From Lachnospiraceae bacterium (lineage in GTDB: Bacteria > Bacillota > Clostridia > Lachnospirales > Lachnospiraceae), in the NCBI GenBank assembly GCA_029005135.1, contig JAQXFO010000001.1, positions 1-64,000 of the forward strand: a stretch of 64,000 nucleotides of DNA, given 5' to 3'. The notes under the pieces are model-generated. The model saw only the letters and a program-made list of their open reading frames with translations. It was not told where the DNA came from and did no database searches. The position numbers and the translations under genes are program-made. Of this stretch, positions 17,640 through 27,320 are shown in pieces. Positions within the stretch are counted from its first letter, which is position 1. Every line of letters begins with the position of its first letter.

Positions 17640-19580
17640 ATGGCTGTGATATCGGTACTGGATCCGAAAACGATTGATCAGATCGCCGCGGGCGAGGTCG
17701 TCGAGAGACCGGCCTCGGTGGTCAAGGAACTGACGGAAAATGCCATTGACGCGGGGGCCGGCGCGATTTCTATTGAGATACGCGGCGGCGGGGCTTCACT
17801 GATACGCGTCACGGATGACGGCTGCGGCATCGCGCCTGAGGATATTCCGAAGGCCTTTCTGCCCCATGCCACCAGCAAACTCAAAACTATCCGTGATCTG
17901 GATGACCTGACGACGCTGGGCTTCCGCGGTGAAGCTCTGTCCAGCATTGCCTCCGTGAGCCGTGTGGAGATGATCACGAAGACGGAAGAGGAACTGACGG
18001 CGACCCGCTGCCTGGTGGAGGGCGGCCGTTTTCTCTCCTCGGAGGAAATCGGCGCCCCGGACGGCACCACTGTCATCGTCCGGGATCTTTTCTACAATGT
18101 GCCTGCCCGGGCCAAATTTCTGAAGACACCCATGACCGAGGCTTCGGCCATCGCTGCCTTCGTGGAGCAGCTGGCCCTTTCCCATCCGGCCATCGCCTTT
18201 TCCTTCCGGGTCGGCAGTCAGACCCGGCTGGAGACCAGCGGCAGCGGCAGCCTCAGGGATGTGATCTATCGGCTCTATGGCCGAGAGATCACCGGTGAAC
18301 TCGTGCCCATCGATTACCGGGACGAGACGGGACAGATGACGGTCACCGGCTTTATTGCGAGGCCTGTCATCAGCCGCGGCAGCCGGCATTTTGAAAACTA
18401 TTACGTCAACGGGCGTTATGTGAAGAATCACGTCATCCGTAAGGCTATCGAGGACGGCTACGGGACACGGCTGATGAATCATCAGTATCCCTTCACCTGC
18501 CTGTTTATCACGGTCGACGGCCGCGATGTGGACGTCAATGTGCATCCCACCAAGATGGAAGTGCGCTTTTCCGGCGAAACGGTCATTTACGAAAGACTGC
18601 GCAATCTGGTGGCGGAGGCTCTGTCCGGTCAGGAAATGATCGTCAGAGCCAAAGCGGATAACGGGCGCCGACCTGTGCCGCCTGTCCAGGCTGCTGCCGG
18701 AGAAAGCCCGGCGCCTGCCGCTGAGATACCGTGCACACCGTCAGTCTCAGAAACGCCGAACATCGCGGCTGCGCAGCCGGTGCCGCCGATTTCCCGTGAG
18801 GCTTCTCCGATGGTATTCACAGATATATCCGAGGCGAAACCGGCTGTGGTCCGGGAAAAACCGCCGGTGAAAGAAAGCTTTCAGCCCTTTGAGAAGAAGG
18901 GGCGTGAGGCGGCCTTGGCTCAGACCGGCAAAGCGGAGTCACACGACGTGACAGAGGCGGTCTGCGAACAGCTGTCCTTTGGTTTTCTGACGGAAAACGG
19001 CCGGAAGACAAGCCGCATCATCGGCCAGTGCTTTGACACCTACTGGCTGGTGGAGTACGACGGCAGTCTCTTTATCATCGATCAGCATGCCGCCCATGAA
19101 AAGGTCCTGTATGAGGAACTGATGGCCCGCTATCGCGATAGAAACCTGGCCTCTCAGACATTGTCACCGCCGCTGATCGTGACGATGACCGTCTCGGAGG
19201 AGGCTCGTTTCCGGGAACATCACGAGGCTTTTGAAGCCCTTGGTTTTGTCATCGAGCCCTTCGGCGGCCGGGATTACGCCGTCCGTGGTGTTCCTTACAC
19301 TCTGGAGGCGCTGGGATCCCGGGAGCTTTTTGCCGAGATGCTGGATCATATCGATGAATCCGACCGTCTGGAGGACAGCGAACGCTTTATGCACCGCGTG
19401 GCGACGGAGGCCTGCAAGGCTGCCGTCAAGGCCCATGACAGGCTGTCGATCAGCGAAGCTTCCCGCCTGATAGACCGTCTGATGACCCTGGAGGACCCGT
19501 ATCATTGTCCCCACGGCCGGCCGACGATCATCGCCTTTACACAAAAAGAACTCGAAAAGAAATTCAAGAGGATCCTGTGA
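17640..19580 (+). CDS. mutL: DNA mismatch repair protein MutL (endonuclease type)
   Basis: Links MutS mismatch recognition to strand removal. The GHKL ATPase domain shows ELTENAIDAGA, DDGCGI and GFRGEAL. A variable Pro/Ala linker (about 330-440) leads to a C-terminal domain with the nuclease signature DQHAAHEKVLYEEL, plus EACKAAVKAHD and CPHGRPT. This is therefore an endonuclease-active MutL, as expected in organisms without MutH. The ATG at 17640 (GGTGGGGG 8 bases upstream) fits the family start better than the track GTG at 17625. Length is 646 residues. Confidence 0.96.
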   Translation: MAVISVLDPKTIDQIAAGEVVERPASVVKELTENAIDAGAGAISIEIRGGGASLIRVTDDGCGIAPEDIPKAFLPHATSKLKTIRDLDDLTTLGFRGEALSSIASVSRVEMITKTEEELTATRCLVEGGRFLSSEEIGAPDGTTVIVRDLFYNVPARAKFLKTPMTEASAIAAFVEQLALSHPAIAFSFRVGSQTRLETSGSGSLRDVIYRLYGREITGELVPIDYRDETGQMTVTGFIARPVISRGSRHFENYYVNGRYVKNHVIRKAIEDGYGTRLMNHQYPFTCLFITVDGRDVDVNVHPTKMEVRFSGETVIYERLRNLVAEALSGQEMIVRAKADNGRRPVPPVQAAAGESPAPAAEIPCTPSVSETPNIAAAQPVPPISREASPMVFTDISEAKPAVVREKPPVKESFQPFEKKGREAALAQTGKAESHDVTEAVCEQLSFGFLTENGRKTSRIIGQCFDTYWLVEYDGSLFIIDQHAAHEKVLYEELMARYRDRNLASQTLSPPLIVTMTVSEEARFREHHEAFEALGFVIEPFGGRDYAVRGVPYTLEALGSRELFAEMLDHIDESDRLEDSERFMHRVATEACKAAVKAHDRLSISEASRLIDRLMTLEDPYHCPHGRPTIIAFTQKELEKKFKRIL

Positions 19581-19582
19581 TC

Positions 19583-20536
19583 ATGACAGAAACCAGAAAA
19601 CCCCTGATGGTCATCGGAGGCCCGACGGCTTCCGGCAAGAGCGATGTGGCCGCGGAGGTGGGAAAACGCCTCGGAGCCGAGATCATTTCCGCCGATTCCA
19701 TGCAGGTCTACCGTTATATGGATATCGGCTCGGCGAAAACAACGCTGGAGGAAATGCTCGGGGTCCCGCATCATATGATTGATGTGGTTGATCCCGACGA
19801 GGCTTTCGATGTGACACGCTACGCCGCCATGGCAAAAGACTGCATCAATGCCGTTTCAGCCCGAGGCCGCCTGCCGATCCTGTGCGGCGGCACCGGCTTC
19901 TACATTCAGGCCGTGGTCAACGATATTGATTTTGAGGAGACTGAAGCGGATACGGCCTTTCGCGAAGCCATGACCGCCTGCGCCAGGGAAAACGGCCCCG
20001 AAGCCCTCTTTGAAAAGCTCCGGGCAGCAGACCCCCTGTCGGCCGAAGTGATACACCCCCATAACGTCCGTCGGGTGATCCGGGCGCTGGAGTATTTTGA
20101 TAAAACAGGCCGCTCCATCACCGAACACAACAAGACGGAGCGACAGAAGACCTCACCCTACGACCTTTCCTATTTCTGTCTGACCGATGACCGTGCCTAT
20201 CTTTATGACAAGATCGAAAAACGCGTGGATTTCATGCTGGCGGAGGGACTGGTGGATGAGGTGGCCTATCTGCGCGCCATGGGGTTTGACCGCAGCCTGG
20301 TGTCCATGCAGGGTATAGGCTACAAAGAGATTCTTGATTATCTCGACGGCCTTATCACCTATGATGAGACGGTTAGGAAGATCAAGCTCAATACCCGTCA
20401 TTATGCCAAAAGACAGCTGACCTGGTTCCGCCGCGAACGGGGCGTCGACTGGCTCGACTGCCGCGATTTTGATCGGAACCCGATCCTTCTGGCGGAGGAG
20501 ATATGCCGCCGTTATCAGGAAAAACACAGAGGATGA
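19583..20536 (+). CDS. miaA: tRNA dimethylallyltransferase MiaA
   Basis: Adds the isopentenyl group to A37 of tRNAs reading codons that start with U, the substrate step for MiaB. The P-loop is GPTASGKS and is followed by DSMQVYRYMDIGSAKTT. The start is placed at the ATG at 19583 two bases after the mutL stop, giving 317 residues; the track start lies within mutL. Confidence 0.96.
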   Translation: MTETRKPLMVIGGPTASGKSDVAAEVGKRLGAEIISADSMQVYRYMDIGSAKTTLEEMLGVPHHMIDVVDPDEAFDVTRYAAMAKDCINAVSARGRLPILCGGTGFYIQAVVNDIDFEETEADTAFREAMTACARENGPEALFEKLRAADPLSAEVIHPHNVRRVIRALEYFDKTGRSITEHNKTERQKTSPYDLSYFCLTDDRAYLYDKIEKRVDFMLAEGLVDEVAYLRAMGFDRSLVSMQGIGYKEILDYLDGLITYDETVRKIKLNTRHYAKRQLTWFRRERGVDWLDCRDFDRNPILLAEEICRRYQEKHRG

Positions 20537-20538
20537 CT

Positions 20539-21837
20539 ATGAGACCCGAAACCCTTGCTTTGTATCATGAAAACCAGATATCCGAAGAAGTCCTTCGCTT
20601 CGGCAATGCCGTCCTTAACGGCTTGCATGAACGCTTCCGGGATATTGACGAAGTTGAAGAGATCAACGCCCTGAAGGTACTTAAGGCCATGCATGAGGCC
20701 CGCATCAGCGAGGCCCACCTGTCCGGTACGACGGGCTACGGCTATAACGACATCGGCCGAGACGCCATTGAACAGGTCTTTGCCGGCACATTCCACACGG
20801 AAGCGGCCCTGGTCCGACCGCTGATCGCCTGCGGCACCCATGCCCTGGCGGTGGCTCTGGCCGGCAATTTGCGGCCCGGCGATGAACTTCTGGCTGTGTC
20901 AGGCAAACCCTATGACACCCTCGAGGAGGTTATCGGTATCCGTCCCTCCCGGGGCTCACTCCGTGAATACGGAGTGACTTATGCCCAGGTGGATCTGCTG
21001 CCCGACAGCCGCTTTGACTATGAAGGCATTCGTGCCGCTGTTAACGAAAGAACGAAGCTGGTGCATATTCAGCGGTCGAAAGGCTACTCCTCCCGCAAGA
21101 CCCTTGGCATCGATGAGATTGGCCGTGTGATTGCCTTCATCAAGCAGATCCGGCCGGATATCCTGGTGATGGTGGATAATTGCTACGGTGAATTTGTCGA
21201 GACCCGGGAGCCCTCAGACGTGGGCGCCGACATGATCGTCGGTTCCCTTATCAAAAATCCGGGCGGTGGCCTGGCTCCCATCGGCGGCTATATCGCCGGT
21301 ACCCGTGAATGTGTGGAAAATGCGGCAGTCCGGCTGACGTCTCCCGGACTGGGTCAGGAGGTAGGTGCCTCTCTTAACTGTAACCGCCTCTTCCTGCAGG
21401 GCTTCTTTAATGCGCCGACGGTAACGGCCGCAGCCCTCAAAGGCGCCCTTTTTGCCGCAGCGCTGTACGAGCGCCTTGGCTTTACCGTCATCCCGGACAG
21501 CCGGGAAGCCCGCTATGATATCATTCAGGCAGTGACGCTGGGCTCCCCCGAACGCATTGCCGCCTTCTGCCGGGGGATTCAGAAAGCGGCCCCGGTTGAT
21601 GCTCATGTGACGCCGGAGGCCTGGGATATGCCGGGATACGAAGATCCGGTGATCATGGCGGCAGGCGCCTTCGTCAGCGGCGCCTCCATCGAGCTGTCAG
21701 CGGATGCGCCGATCCGTGAGCCCTATAATGTGTATTTTCAGGGCGGCCTCACCTGGCCGTCGGCCAAACTCGGCATACTGACATCCCTGCAGTGTCTCGT
21801 GGACGATCATCTGGTGACGCTGCCCGGCAACTTCTGA
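20539..21837 (+). CDS. YnbB-type PLP enzyme (methionine gamma-lyase-like, aluminium-resistance family)
   Basis: A 432-residue fold-type I PLP protein of the PF06838 family. The likely PLP lysine is in SLIKNPGGGLAPIGGYIAGT. A glycine-rich cofactor region (GTTGYGYNDIGRD) and the segment IACGTHALAVALAGNLRPGDELL are also typical. The family is often annotated as methionine gamma-lyase or aluminium resistance protein, but the natural substrate is not firmly known. It sits directly after miaA, as B. subtilis ynbB does after the hfq/ynbA region. I chose the ATG at 20539 because AGAGG lies 6 bases upstream. Confidence 0.85.
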   Translation: MRPETLALYHENQISEEVLRFGNAVLNGLHERFRDIDEVEEINALKVLKAMHEARISEAHLSGTTGYGYNDIGRDAIEQVFAGTFHTEAALVRPLIACGTHALAVALAGNLRPGDELLAVSGKPYDTLEEVIGIRPSRGSLREYGVTYAQVDLLPDSRFDYEGIRAAVNERTKLVHIQRSKGYSSRKTLGIDEIGRVIAFIKQIRPDILVMVDNCYGEFVETREPSDVGADMIVGSLIKNPGGGLAPIGGYIAGTRECVENAAVRLTSPGLGQEVGASLNCNRLFLQGFFNAPTVTAAALKGALFAAALYERLGFTVIPDSREARYDIIQAVTLGSPERIAAFCRGIQKAAPVDAHVTPEAWDMPGYEDPVIMAAGAFVSGASIELSADAPIREPYNVYFQGGLTWPSAKLGILTSLQCLVDDHLVTLPGNF

Positions 21838-21870
21838 CCACATGAAACCGAAGTGACATAAAGGAGCACC

Positions 21871-23067
21871 ATGGCAAAGACAGTCGTGATAGCCGGGGGC
21901 GGCGCCTCCGGCCTGATGGCCGCTCTGGCGGCGGCCCGCAAGGGCGCCTCGGTCACTGTTCTTGAAAAAGAGAACCGGCCCGGCAAGAAGATCCTGGCTT
22001 CGGGCGGCGGCCGCTGCAATCTGACCAATACCGGTGATGCCGCCGGCGTCTACGGCGGACACGATCCCGCCTTCGCCGGGCGGGTTCTGTCGGCTTTTTC
22101 CGTGGCCGATACGATGGCGGTTTTCCGGGATATCGGTCTTCAGCTGACTGAGCATGAGGGCTGGGTCTATCCCCTCAGCGAGCAGAGCGAATCGGTGCTC
22201 AGTCTTCTGACCGCTGCCTGCCGTCGTTTCGGCGTCAAAATCAAAACGGGCGAAGACGTGAGACAAATCCGGAAGGTGAAAGGCGTTTTTATCATTGAAA
22301 CCGCCTCCTGGCATTATGAAGCCGAAGCTGTTATTCTGGCCGGCGGCACCTCTGCCGGGGCGGTGACCTCCTCTTCGGACTCGCTGATCGCTCTGGCGGC
22401 TTCTCTCGGCCACCACTGTTACCCCCTGAAGCCGTCACTGACCTTTCTGAAAAGCGATGACCCCCTGTGCCGCCGCTGGGGCGGCGTCCGCTGTCGCGGC
22501 GAGGCAGCACTTCTGATCGACAATAAGGAAACGGCTCAGGCCCGCGGTCAGCTGCAGCTGATCGACGGAGGCATATCCGGCATCCCGGTATTTCAGATCA
22601 GCCGCGGCGCCGCCGAAGCTCTTGAGAAGGGTCACCGCGTCCGACTGCGCCTGAGTCTTCTGCCGGATACGGCGGAAGAGGTGCTGGCGGAACGCCTGGC
22701 CCTCTGGACAGCTGAACGGGGCATTGACGACGAGAGTCTGAGGCTTTTTCTTGACGGTTACTTCCCCGACAGACTCAGCGCCGCTCTCCGGAAGGAACTG
22801 AGGGACAGGGGCGTCTCCGTTCTCCGGGCCCGGGAGCTTGAGATCTCCGGCTGCGGCAGCCTGCATCAGGCACAGGTCGCCTCCGGCGGTGTGGATACCG
22901 GTGAGATCGACCCCGTTTCCTGCGCTTCAACACGAATTCAAGGATTGTATATATGCGGTGAAATGCTCGACATCGACGGCACCTGCGGCGGCTGGAATCT
23001 TCAGTTTGCCTGGTCCACCGGCACGCTGGCGGGCATGGCCGCCGGAGAATACGTATGCTCAGACTGA
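21871..23067 (+). CDS. HI0933/YhiN-family NAD(P)/FAD-dependent oxidoreductase
   Basis: A 398-residue flavoprotein with a classic FAD-binding start (VVIAGGGASGLMAALAAARKG), the GRCNLTN motif typical of COG2081, and a C-terminal FAD motif around EMLDIDGTCGGWNLQFAWSTG. The substrate is unknown for most members; a gut relative, BaiN, has been linked to bile-acid metabolism, which is not evidence for this protein. RBS AAAGGAGCACC precedes the ATG. The next flavoprotein gene starts 13 bases before this one ends. Confidence 0.85.
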   Translation: MAKTVVIAGGGASGLMAALAAARKGASVTVLEKENRPGKKILASGGGRCNLTNTGDAAGVYGGHDPAFAGRVLSAFSVADTMAVFRDIGLQLTEHEGWVYPLSEQSESVLSLLTAACRRFGVKIKTGEDVRQIRKVKGVFIIETASWHYEAEAVILAGGTSAGAVTSSSDSLIALAASLGHHCYPLKPSLTFLKSDDPLCRRWGGVRCRGEAALLIDNKETAQARGQLQLIDGGISGIPVFQISRGAAEALEKGHRVRLRLSLLPDTAEEVLAERLALWTAERGIDDESLRLFLDGYFPDRLSAALRKELRDRGVSVLRARELEISGCGSLHQAQVASGGVDTGEIDPVSCASTRIQGLYICGEMLDIDGTCGGWNLQFAWSTGTLAGMAAGEYVCSD

Positions 23068-24668
23068 CCAATCTGAAAATCGGCATCACCGACAGTGATG
23101 AGACAGTGAAGGACAAAGCGCTCAGGAAGCTGCACCTGACGGAAGAGGACATTTCCGTTTTCCGCCTTGTTAAAAAGTCTCTTGATGCCAGACACAAGCC
23201 GGATCTTTTTTACAACTGCACTGTGGACCTGGTACTGCGGCGAGGCAGCGAAAAAAAGATAGCAAGTAGACATAATAATGTTATGTCAATTAAAAAGGAG
23301 AATTACCGTCTGCCTGTCCCCGGAAGAGATACGATGAAGCACCGCCCGGTGATCGTCGGCGCCGGCCCGGCCGGTCTTTTCTGCGCCTATGCCCTGGCCC
23401 TGAAGGGCTATGCCCCCATCATCATCGAAAGGGGCGACGATGTGGACACACGGACAGAGAAAGTCAGACGCCTCTGGGAGGAGGGAATCCTCGACACCGA
23501 ATCCAATGCCCAGTTCGGCGAAGGCGGTGCCGGGACTTTTTCGGACGGCAAGCTGAACACCTCTGTCAAGGATCCGTCTCACCGCAAGGATTTTGTCCTG
23601 GAAACACTGGTAAGCCTGGGTGCGCCGGAGTCCATCCTCAGTGACCAGAAGCCCCATCTGGGAACCGATGTCCTGACCAACGTTATGAAAGCCATGCGGC
23701 GCCGCATCGAAGAGCTGGGCGGCCATTACCGATTCCGTCATGCGATGACGGATATCCTTCTGAAAGAGGGATCAGCGGAAGGCCTTGAGATCAACGGCTC
23801 GGAAACGCTGGCGGCGGATGTGATTGTCCTGGCTATCGGCCATTCTTCCCGCGACACCTACCGGCTTCTGGAGGAAAGGGGCTTTATCCTGGAGCCTAAG
23901 GCCTTCGCTGTGGGGCTGCGGGTCGAACACCGTCAGGATATGATCGACAGATCCCAGTACGGCAGGCAGGCCGGCAATGACCTGCCGCCGGCTCCCTACA
24001 AGCTGACGGCACAGACGGAAGAGGGCCGCGGTGTCTATACCTTCTGTATGTGTCCCGGAGGCTACGTTGTCAATGCCTCCTCCGAGGAAGGACATCTGTG
24101 CGTCAATGGCATGAGTTATCATGACCGCGGTTCCGGTACGGCCAACAGCGCTGTCATCGTGACGGTGACGCCGGAGGATTATCACGATTACGAAAATGAG
24201 ACCTATCACGGCGCCCTCGGAGGCATCGCATTTCAAAGAGAACTGGAAAAGCGAGCCTTTGATCTGGCCGGCGGCCGGATCCCGGTTCAGACCCTTGCCG
24301 ATTTCCGGCAGGGAACGCTGACGGATAAGGCCGGCTGTGTGGAGCCGCGCCATAAGGGATGCTGGCAGTATGCCCGGGTGGATACGATTCTGCCGCCGCC
24401 GCTGACGCGGGCCGTGAGTGAAGGTATGACAGTCTTCGGACACAAAATCAGGGGCTTCGACGATCCTGACACGCTGATGTGCGGCGTGGAAGCCCGTACG
24501 TCTTCACCGGTGCGTATCCTCAGAAATGACGCCCTCACCGGTACTTATGAGGGGATATACCCCGTGGGTGAAGGCGCCGGTTACGCCGGCGGCATCACCT
24601 CGGCGGCCATCGATGGCCTGCGGGCTGCCGAAAAGATCATCGCCCGTTACGGTAAACCGGATTTGTGA
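23055..24668 (+). CDS. COG2509-type FAD-dependent oxidoreductase
   Basis: This 537-residue protein has an N-terminal alpha/beta domain (about 1-75, LTNLKIGITDSDE), then a FAD-binding domain (VIVGAGPAGLFCAYALALKG). It contains the family segment QFGEGGAGTFSDGKLNT and ends with a second FAD contact region (YPVGEGAGYAGGITSAAIDG). Members are uncharacterised dehydrogenases common in Clostridia. The overlap with the upstream flavoprotein suggests co-translation. A predicted promoter lies just downstream. Confidence 0.85.
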   Translation: MLRLTNLKIGITDSDETVKDKALRKLHLTEEDISVFRLVKKSLDARHKPDLFYNCTVDLVLRRGSEKKIASRHNNVMSIKKENYRLPVPGRDTMKHRPVIVGAGPAGLFCAYALALKGYAPIIIERGDDVDTRTEKVRRLWEEGILDTESNAQFGEGGAGTFSDGKLNTSVKDPSHRKDFVLETLVSLGAPESILSDQKPHLGTDVLTNVMKAMRRRIEELGGHYRFRHAMTDILLKEGSAEGLEINGSETLAADVIVLAIGHSSRDTYRLLEERGFILEPKAFAVGLRVEHRQDMIDRSQYGRQAGNDLPPAPYKLTAQTEEGRGVYTFCMCPGGYVVNASSEEGHLCVNGMSYHDRGSGTANSAVIVTVTPEDYHDYENETYHGALGGIAFQRELEKRAFDLAGGRIPVQTLADFRQGTLTDKAGCVEPRHKGCWQYARVDTILPPPLTRAVSEGMTVFGHKIRGFDDPDTLMCGVEARTSSPVRILRNDALTGTYEGIYPVGEGAGYAGGITSAAIDGLRAAEKIIARYGKPDL

Positions 24669-24685
24669 ACTTTCCGGACCATACC

Positions 24686-24714
24686 TTGAAATGGGTCATG
24701 GTGCATGTTAAGAT
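24686..24714 (+). promoter_or_regulatory. predicted sigma-A promoter for radC-mre cluster
   Basis: TTGAAA, 17 bases, TAAGAT in the 89-base gap before radC. Start of transcription would fall about 35-40 bases before the radC ATG. Confidence 0.5.
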
Positions 24715-24757
24715 TGACGATACGGGTTGACTGAAAAGGGCTTTAAGAGGAGATCTT

Positions 24758-25444
24758 ATGGCCCCTGTATCGGAAAGTCTTACGAACGAAAAACCTTATG
24801 AACGCTGCCTGGCTCTCGGACCCGAAGCCCTGTCGGACGCCGAGCTTCTGGCTGTTATCCTGCGCACGGGGCGCCGCGGTGCCTCGGCGGTGGAACTGGC
24901 CCGCGAGATACTGAAGCTTCATCCGGAAGAGCCCGGTCTCTATTCCCTCCGGGGACTGACGACGGAGGAACTGATGCGTGTTTCCGGTATCGGCCGCGTC
25001 AAAGCGATCCAGATACGCTGTATCGGTGAGTTTTCCCGCCGCATCGCCCGATCAAGGGCCCGGGAGAAGCTGCAGTTTACCAATCCGGCCAGCATAGCGG
25101 CCTATTATATGGAAGATCTGCGTTACGAGGACCGGGAAAAGGTCCTGCTTTTGATGCTCAATACCCGCAGCCAGCTGCTGGCGGAAAAGGTGCTGACCTC
25201 GGGCACGGTCAATGCCTCATTGATCTCGCCGCGGGAGATCTTCATGGAAGCCCTTGCCCACCGGGCGGTGAGCATCATTTTGATGCACAATCACCCCAGC
25301 GGTGATCCTACCCCTAGCCGGGATGACAAGAGCGTGACAGACCGCGTACTGAAAGCCGGCCGTCTGCTTGAGATCCAGCTTCTGGATCATATCGTGGTGG
25401 GTGACGGCAGCTATGTCAGTTTTTGTGAACAGGGTTATATCTGA
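24758..25444 (+). CDS. radC: RadC family protein (JAB1/MPN domain)
   Basis: A 228-residue protein with an N-terminal helix-hairpin-helix region (GLTTEELMRVSGIGRVKAIQI) and a C-terminal JAMM metal site HNHPSGDPTPSRDD. The name is historical; the role in DNA repair is unproven and the family function is unsettled. RBS AAGAGGAGATCTT is strong. Its place directly upstream of mreB is conserved in Firmicutes. Confidence 0.95.
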   Translation: MAPVSESLTNEKPYERCLALGPEALSDAELLAVILRTGRRGASAVELAREILKLHPEEPGLYSLRGLTTEELMRVSGIGRVKAIQIRCIGEFSRRIARSRAREKLQFTNPASIAAYYMEDLRYEDREKVLLLMLNTRSQLLAEKVLTSGTVNASLISPREIFMEALAHRAVSIILMHNHPSGDPTPSRDDKSVTDRVLKAGRLLEIQLLDHIVVGDGSYVSFCEQGYI

Positions 25445-25455
25445 CGGGAAAAGCC

Positions 25456-26466
25456 ATGTCAAACAACAATTTCGGTATCGATCTCGGTACCAGTCAGATT
25501 AAGATCTATAATCAGAAGCGAGGCACAACGCTGATCGAGAAGAACATGGTGGCAGTGCGTCATCGTCATCAGCTGCTGGCGATCGGCGATGAAGCCTTTG
25601 AGATGTTCGAGAAGAATCCTCCCTCCATCGATGTGGGCGGTTCCGTCCGGGAGGGTTCCCTTTCCGATATCGACAGGGTGGAAGTGCTGCTGCACCTTCT
25701 TTTAATGAAGTCCGAACCTCATATCGGCATCAGTCCGAATCTGTTTTTCTCAGCCCCGACCAACCGTTCCGGCCTGGAGGAGCGTGCTTATTACGCCATC
25801 AGCAACGCCGGAAATCTGAAGAATCCCCGTGTCTATGTCATAGACAGAGCGATCTGTGACAGCATTGCCCTCGGAATCCCCCTGTCACGGACAGAGGGCA
25901 GTCTGATCATCAATATCGGCGCCCAGAATACGGATGTCTCCGTCATTGCCCGCGAGCAGGTCATCATCAGCAAGAGCATTCCCATCGGAGGGCAGCAGAT
26001 GAACGGCGCGATCTGCGACGAGCTGCGCCGTACCGACAATGTGCTCATCGGACACCGGACAGCCCGGCGTCTGAAGTCTGTACTGGCGAATTTGGATGAG
26101 AAAAAGTCCGAAGCCCGGCGGGTCATCGGTCTCGATACCCTTTCGGGACTGCCTCGGGAGTGCATCGTCACCTCCGATACTGTCAACCGGGCAATCCGCA
26201 CCCAGATGGCCGCGATCACCGATGAGATCAATGCTTTCCTGGAAAGGACGCCTCCTCAGATCGTGCAGAGCGTCCGCTCCGAGGGTCTCTACCTGACGGG
26301 CGGCACCACGCAGATCCCCGGCATAGAGAAGTATTTCGCCAAAGCCTGTCAGTGCCGCATCAATCTGTCATCCTATTACGATCGCTGTACGATACGGGGT
26401 CTGGAAGAGATTATCACCCACAAGGCGCTTCATAAATGGGCGAAAAACATAAAGGACAGATTATGA
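25456..26466 (+). CDS. mreB: MreB-like actin-family protein, divergent
   Basis: Bacterial actin homologue expected to organise the elongation machinery. The 336 residues align with MreB: phosphate-1 motif FGIDLGTSQIKIY, ADAVADEA-region equivalent GDEAFEMF, and adenosine motif LTGGTTQIPGIE. The phosphate-2 motif, normally DIGGGT, reads NIGAQNT here, so the acidic residue and glycines are lost. It sits in the standard radC-mreB-mreC-mreD order, and its stop overlaps the mreC start by 4 bases. Context makes it the mreB of this locus; ATP hydrolysis may be weak or absent. A second, canonical mreB elsewhere is possible. Confidence 0.85.
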   Translation: MSNNNFGIDLGTSQIKIYNQKRGTTLIEKNMVAVRHRHQLLAIGDEAFEMFEKNPPSIDVGGSVREGSLSDIDRVEVLLHLLLMKSEPHIGISPNLFFSAPTNRSGLEERAYYAISNAGNLKNPRVYVIDRAICDSIALGIPLSRTEGSLIINIGAQNTDVSVIAREQVIISKSIPIGGQQMNGAICDELRRTDNVLIGHRTARRLKSVLANLDEKKSEARRVIGLDTLSGLPRECIVTSDTVNRAIRTQMAAITDEINAFLERTPPQIVQSVRSEGLYLTGGTTQIPGIEKYFAKACQCRINLSSYYDRCTIRGLEEIITHKALHKWAKNIKDRL

Positions 26467-27320
26467 AGAAAAACCGTTTCCCGAAACTGAAGAGCAAGCA
26501 TTATCTGGTGATCATGACGATCATCGCCCTGGGGTTTATCATCACTTCTCTGGCCTCCGATAAGGTGGCTTATCCGATACGGGCGGTGGCCGGCTATATC
26601 ATCACGCCCTTTCAGAACGGAATCAACGATATCGGCAACTTCCTGACGGATACCGCGGCCGGCTGGCAGGATGTCCGTGAACTGGCGGCCGAGAACAAGG
26701 AGCTGAAGCAGCAGATCGATACCCTGACGGAACAGAATAACCAGCTGCTTCAGGCACAGAAGGAGCTGGCCAGGCTGGAGGAACTGTACCGGCTGGATGA
26801 GGCCTACTCGGATTATCCGAAGGTGGCCGCTCAGGTCATTTCCAAGGATCCCGGCAACTGGTACAGTACCTTTGTCATCGACAAGGGTACCGCCGACGGC
26901 ATCAGCGTAGATATGAATGTCATCGGTCAGGGCGGACTCATCGGCATCGTCACCGAAACCGGCAGCAACTGGGCTCAGGTCCGTTCCATCATCGATGATG
27001 AGAGCAACGTATCGGTCATGCTGAGCAAATCCTCGGAGACCTTTATGATATCCGGTTCGCTTCTGGAGAAGAACAACGGAAGACTGAACTTTTTCCAGCT
27101 GAATGATACCGATGAGACGGCCAGAGCCGGCGATGCGGTGGTAACTTCCCACATCAGTTCCAAATTTCTGCCCGGCATCCTCGTGGGCTATATCAGTGAC
27201 ATCAGTCTTGATGCCAACAAGCTGACGAAGTCCGGGACACTGGTGCCGGTGGCGGATTTTACGGATCTGAGAGAGGTTCTGGTTATCACAGAGCTGAAGC
27301 AGACGAAGGAGAATTCCTGA
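26463..27320 (+). CDS. mreC: rod shape-determining protein MreC
   Basis: A bitopic membrane protein that links MreB to the wall synthases. The N-terminal membrane span (LVIMTIIALGFIITSLA) is followed by a coiled coil (about 70-105) and the beta-barrel MreC domain, with VIDKGTADGISVDMNVIGQGGLIG. The ATG at 26463 overlaps the mreB stop (ATGA) and replaces the track start at 26436. Length is 285 residues. Confidence 0.94.
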   Translation: MKKNRFPKLKSKHYLVIMTIIALGFIITSLASDKVAYPIRAVAGYIITPFQNGINDIGNFLTDTAAGWQDVRELAAENKELKQQIDTLTEQNNQLLQAQKELARLEELYRLDEAYSDYPKVAAQVISKDPGNWYSTFVIDKGTADGISVDMNVIGQGGLIGIVTETGSNWAQVRSIIDDESNVSVMLSKSSETFMISGSLLEKNNGRLNFFQLNDTDETARAGDAVVTSHISSKFLPGILVGYISDISLDANKLTKSGTLVPVADFTDLREVLVITELKQTKENS

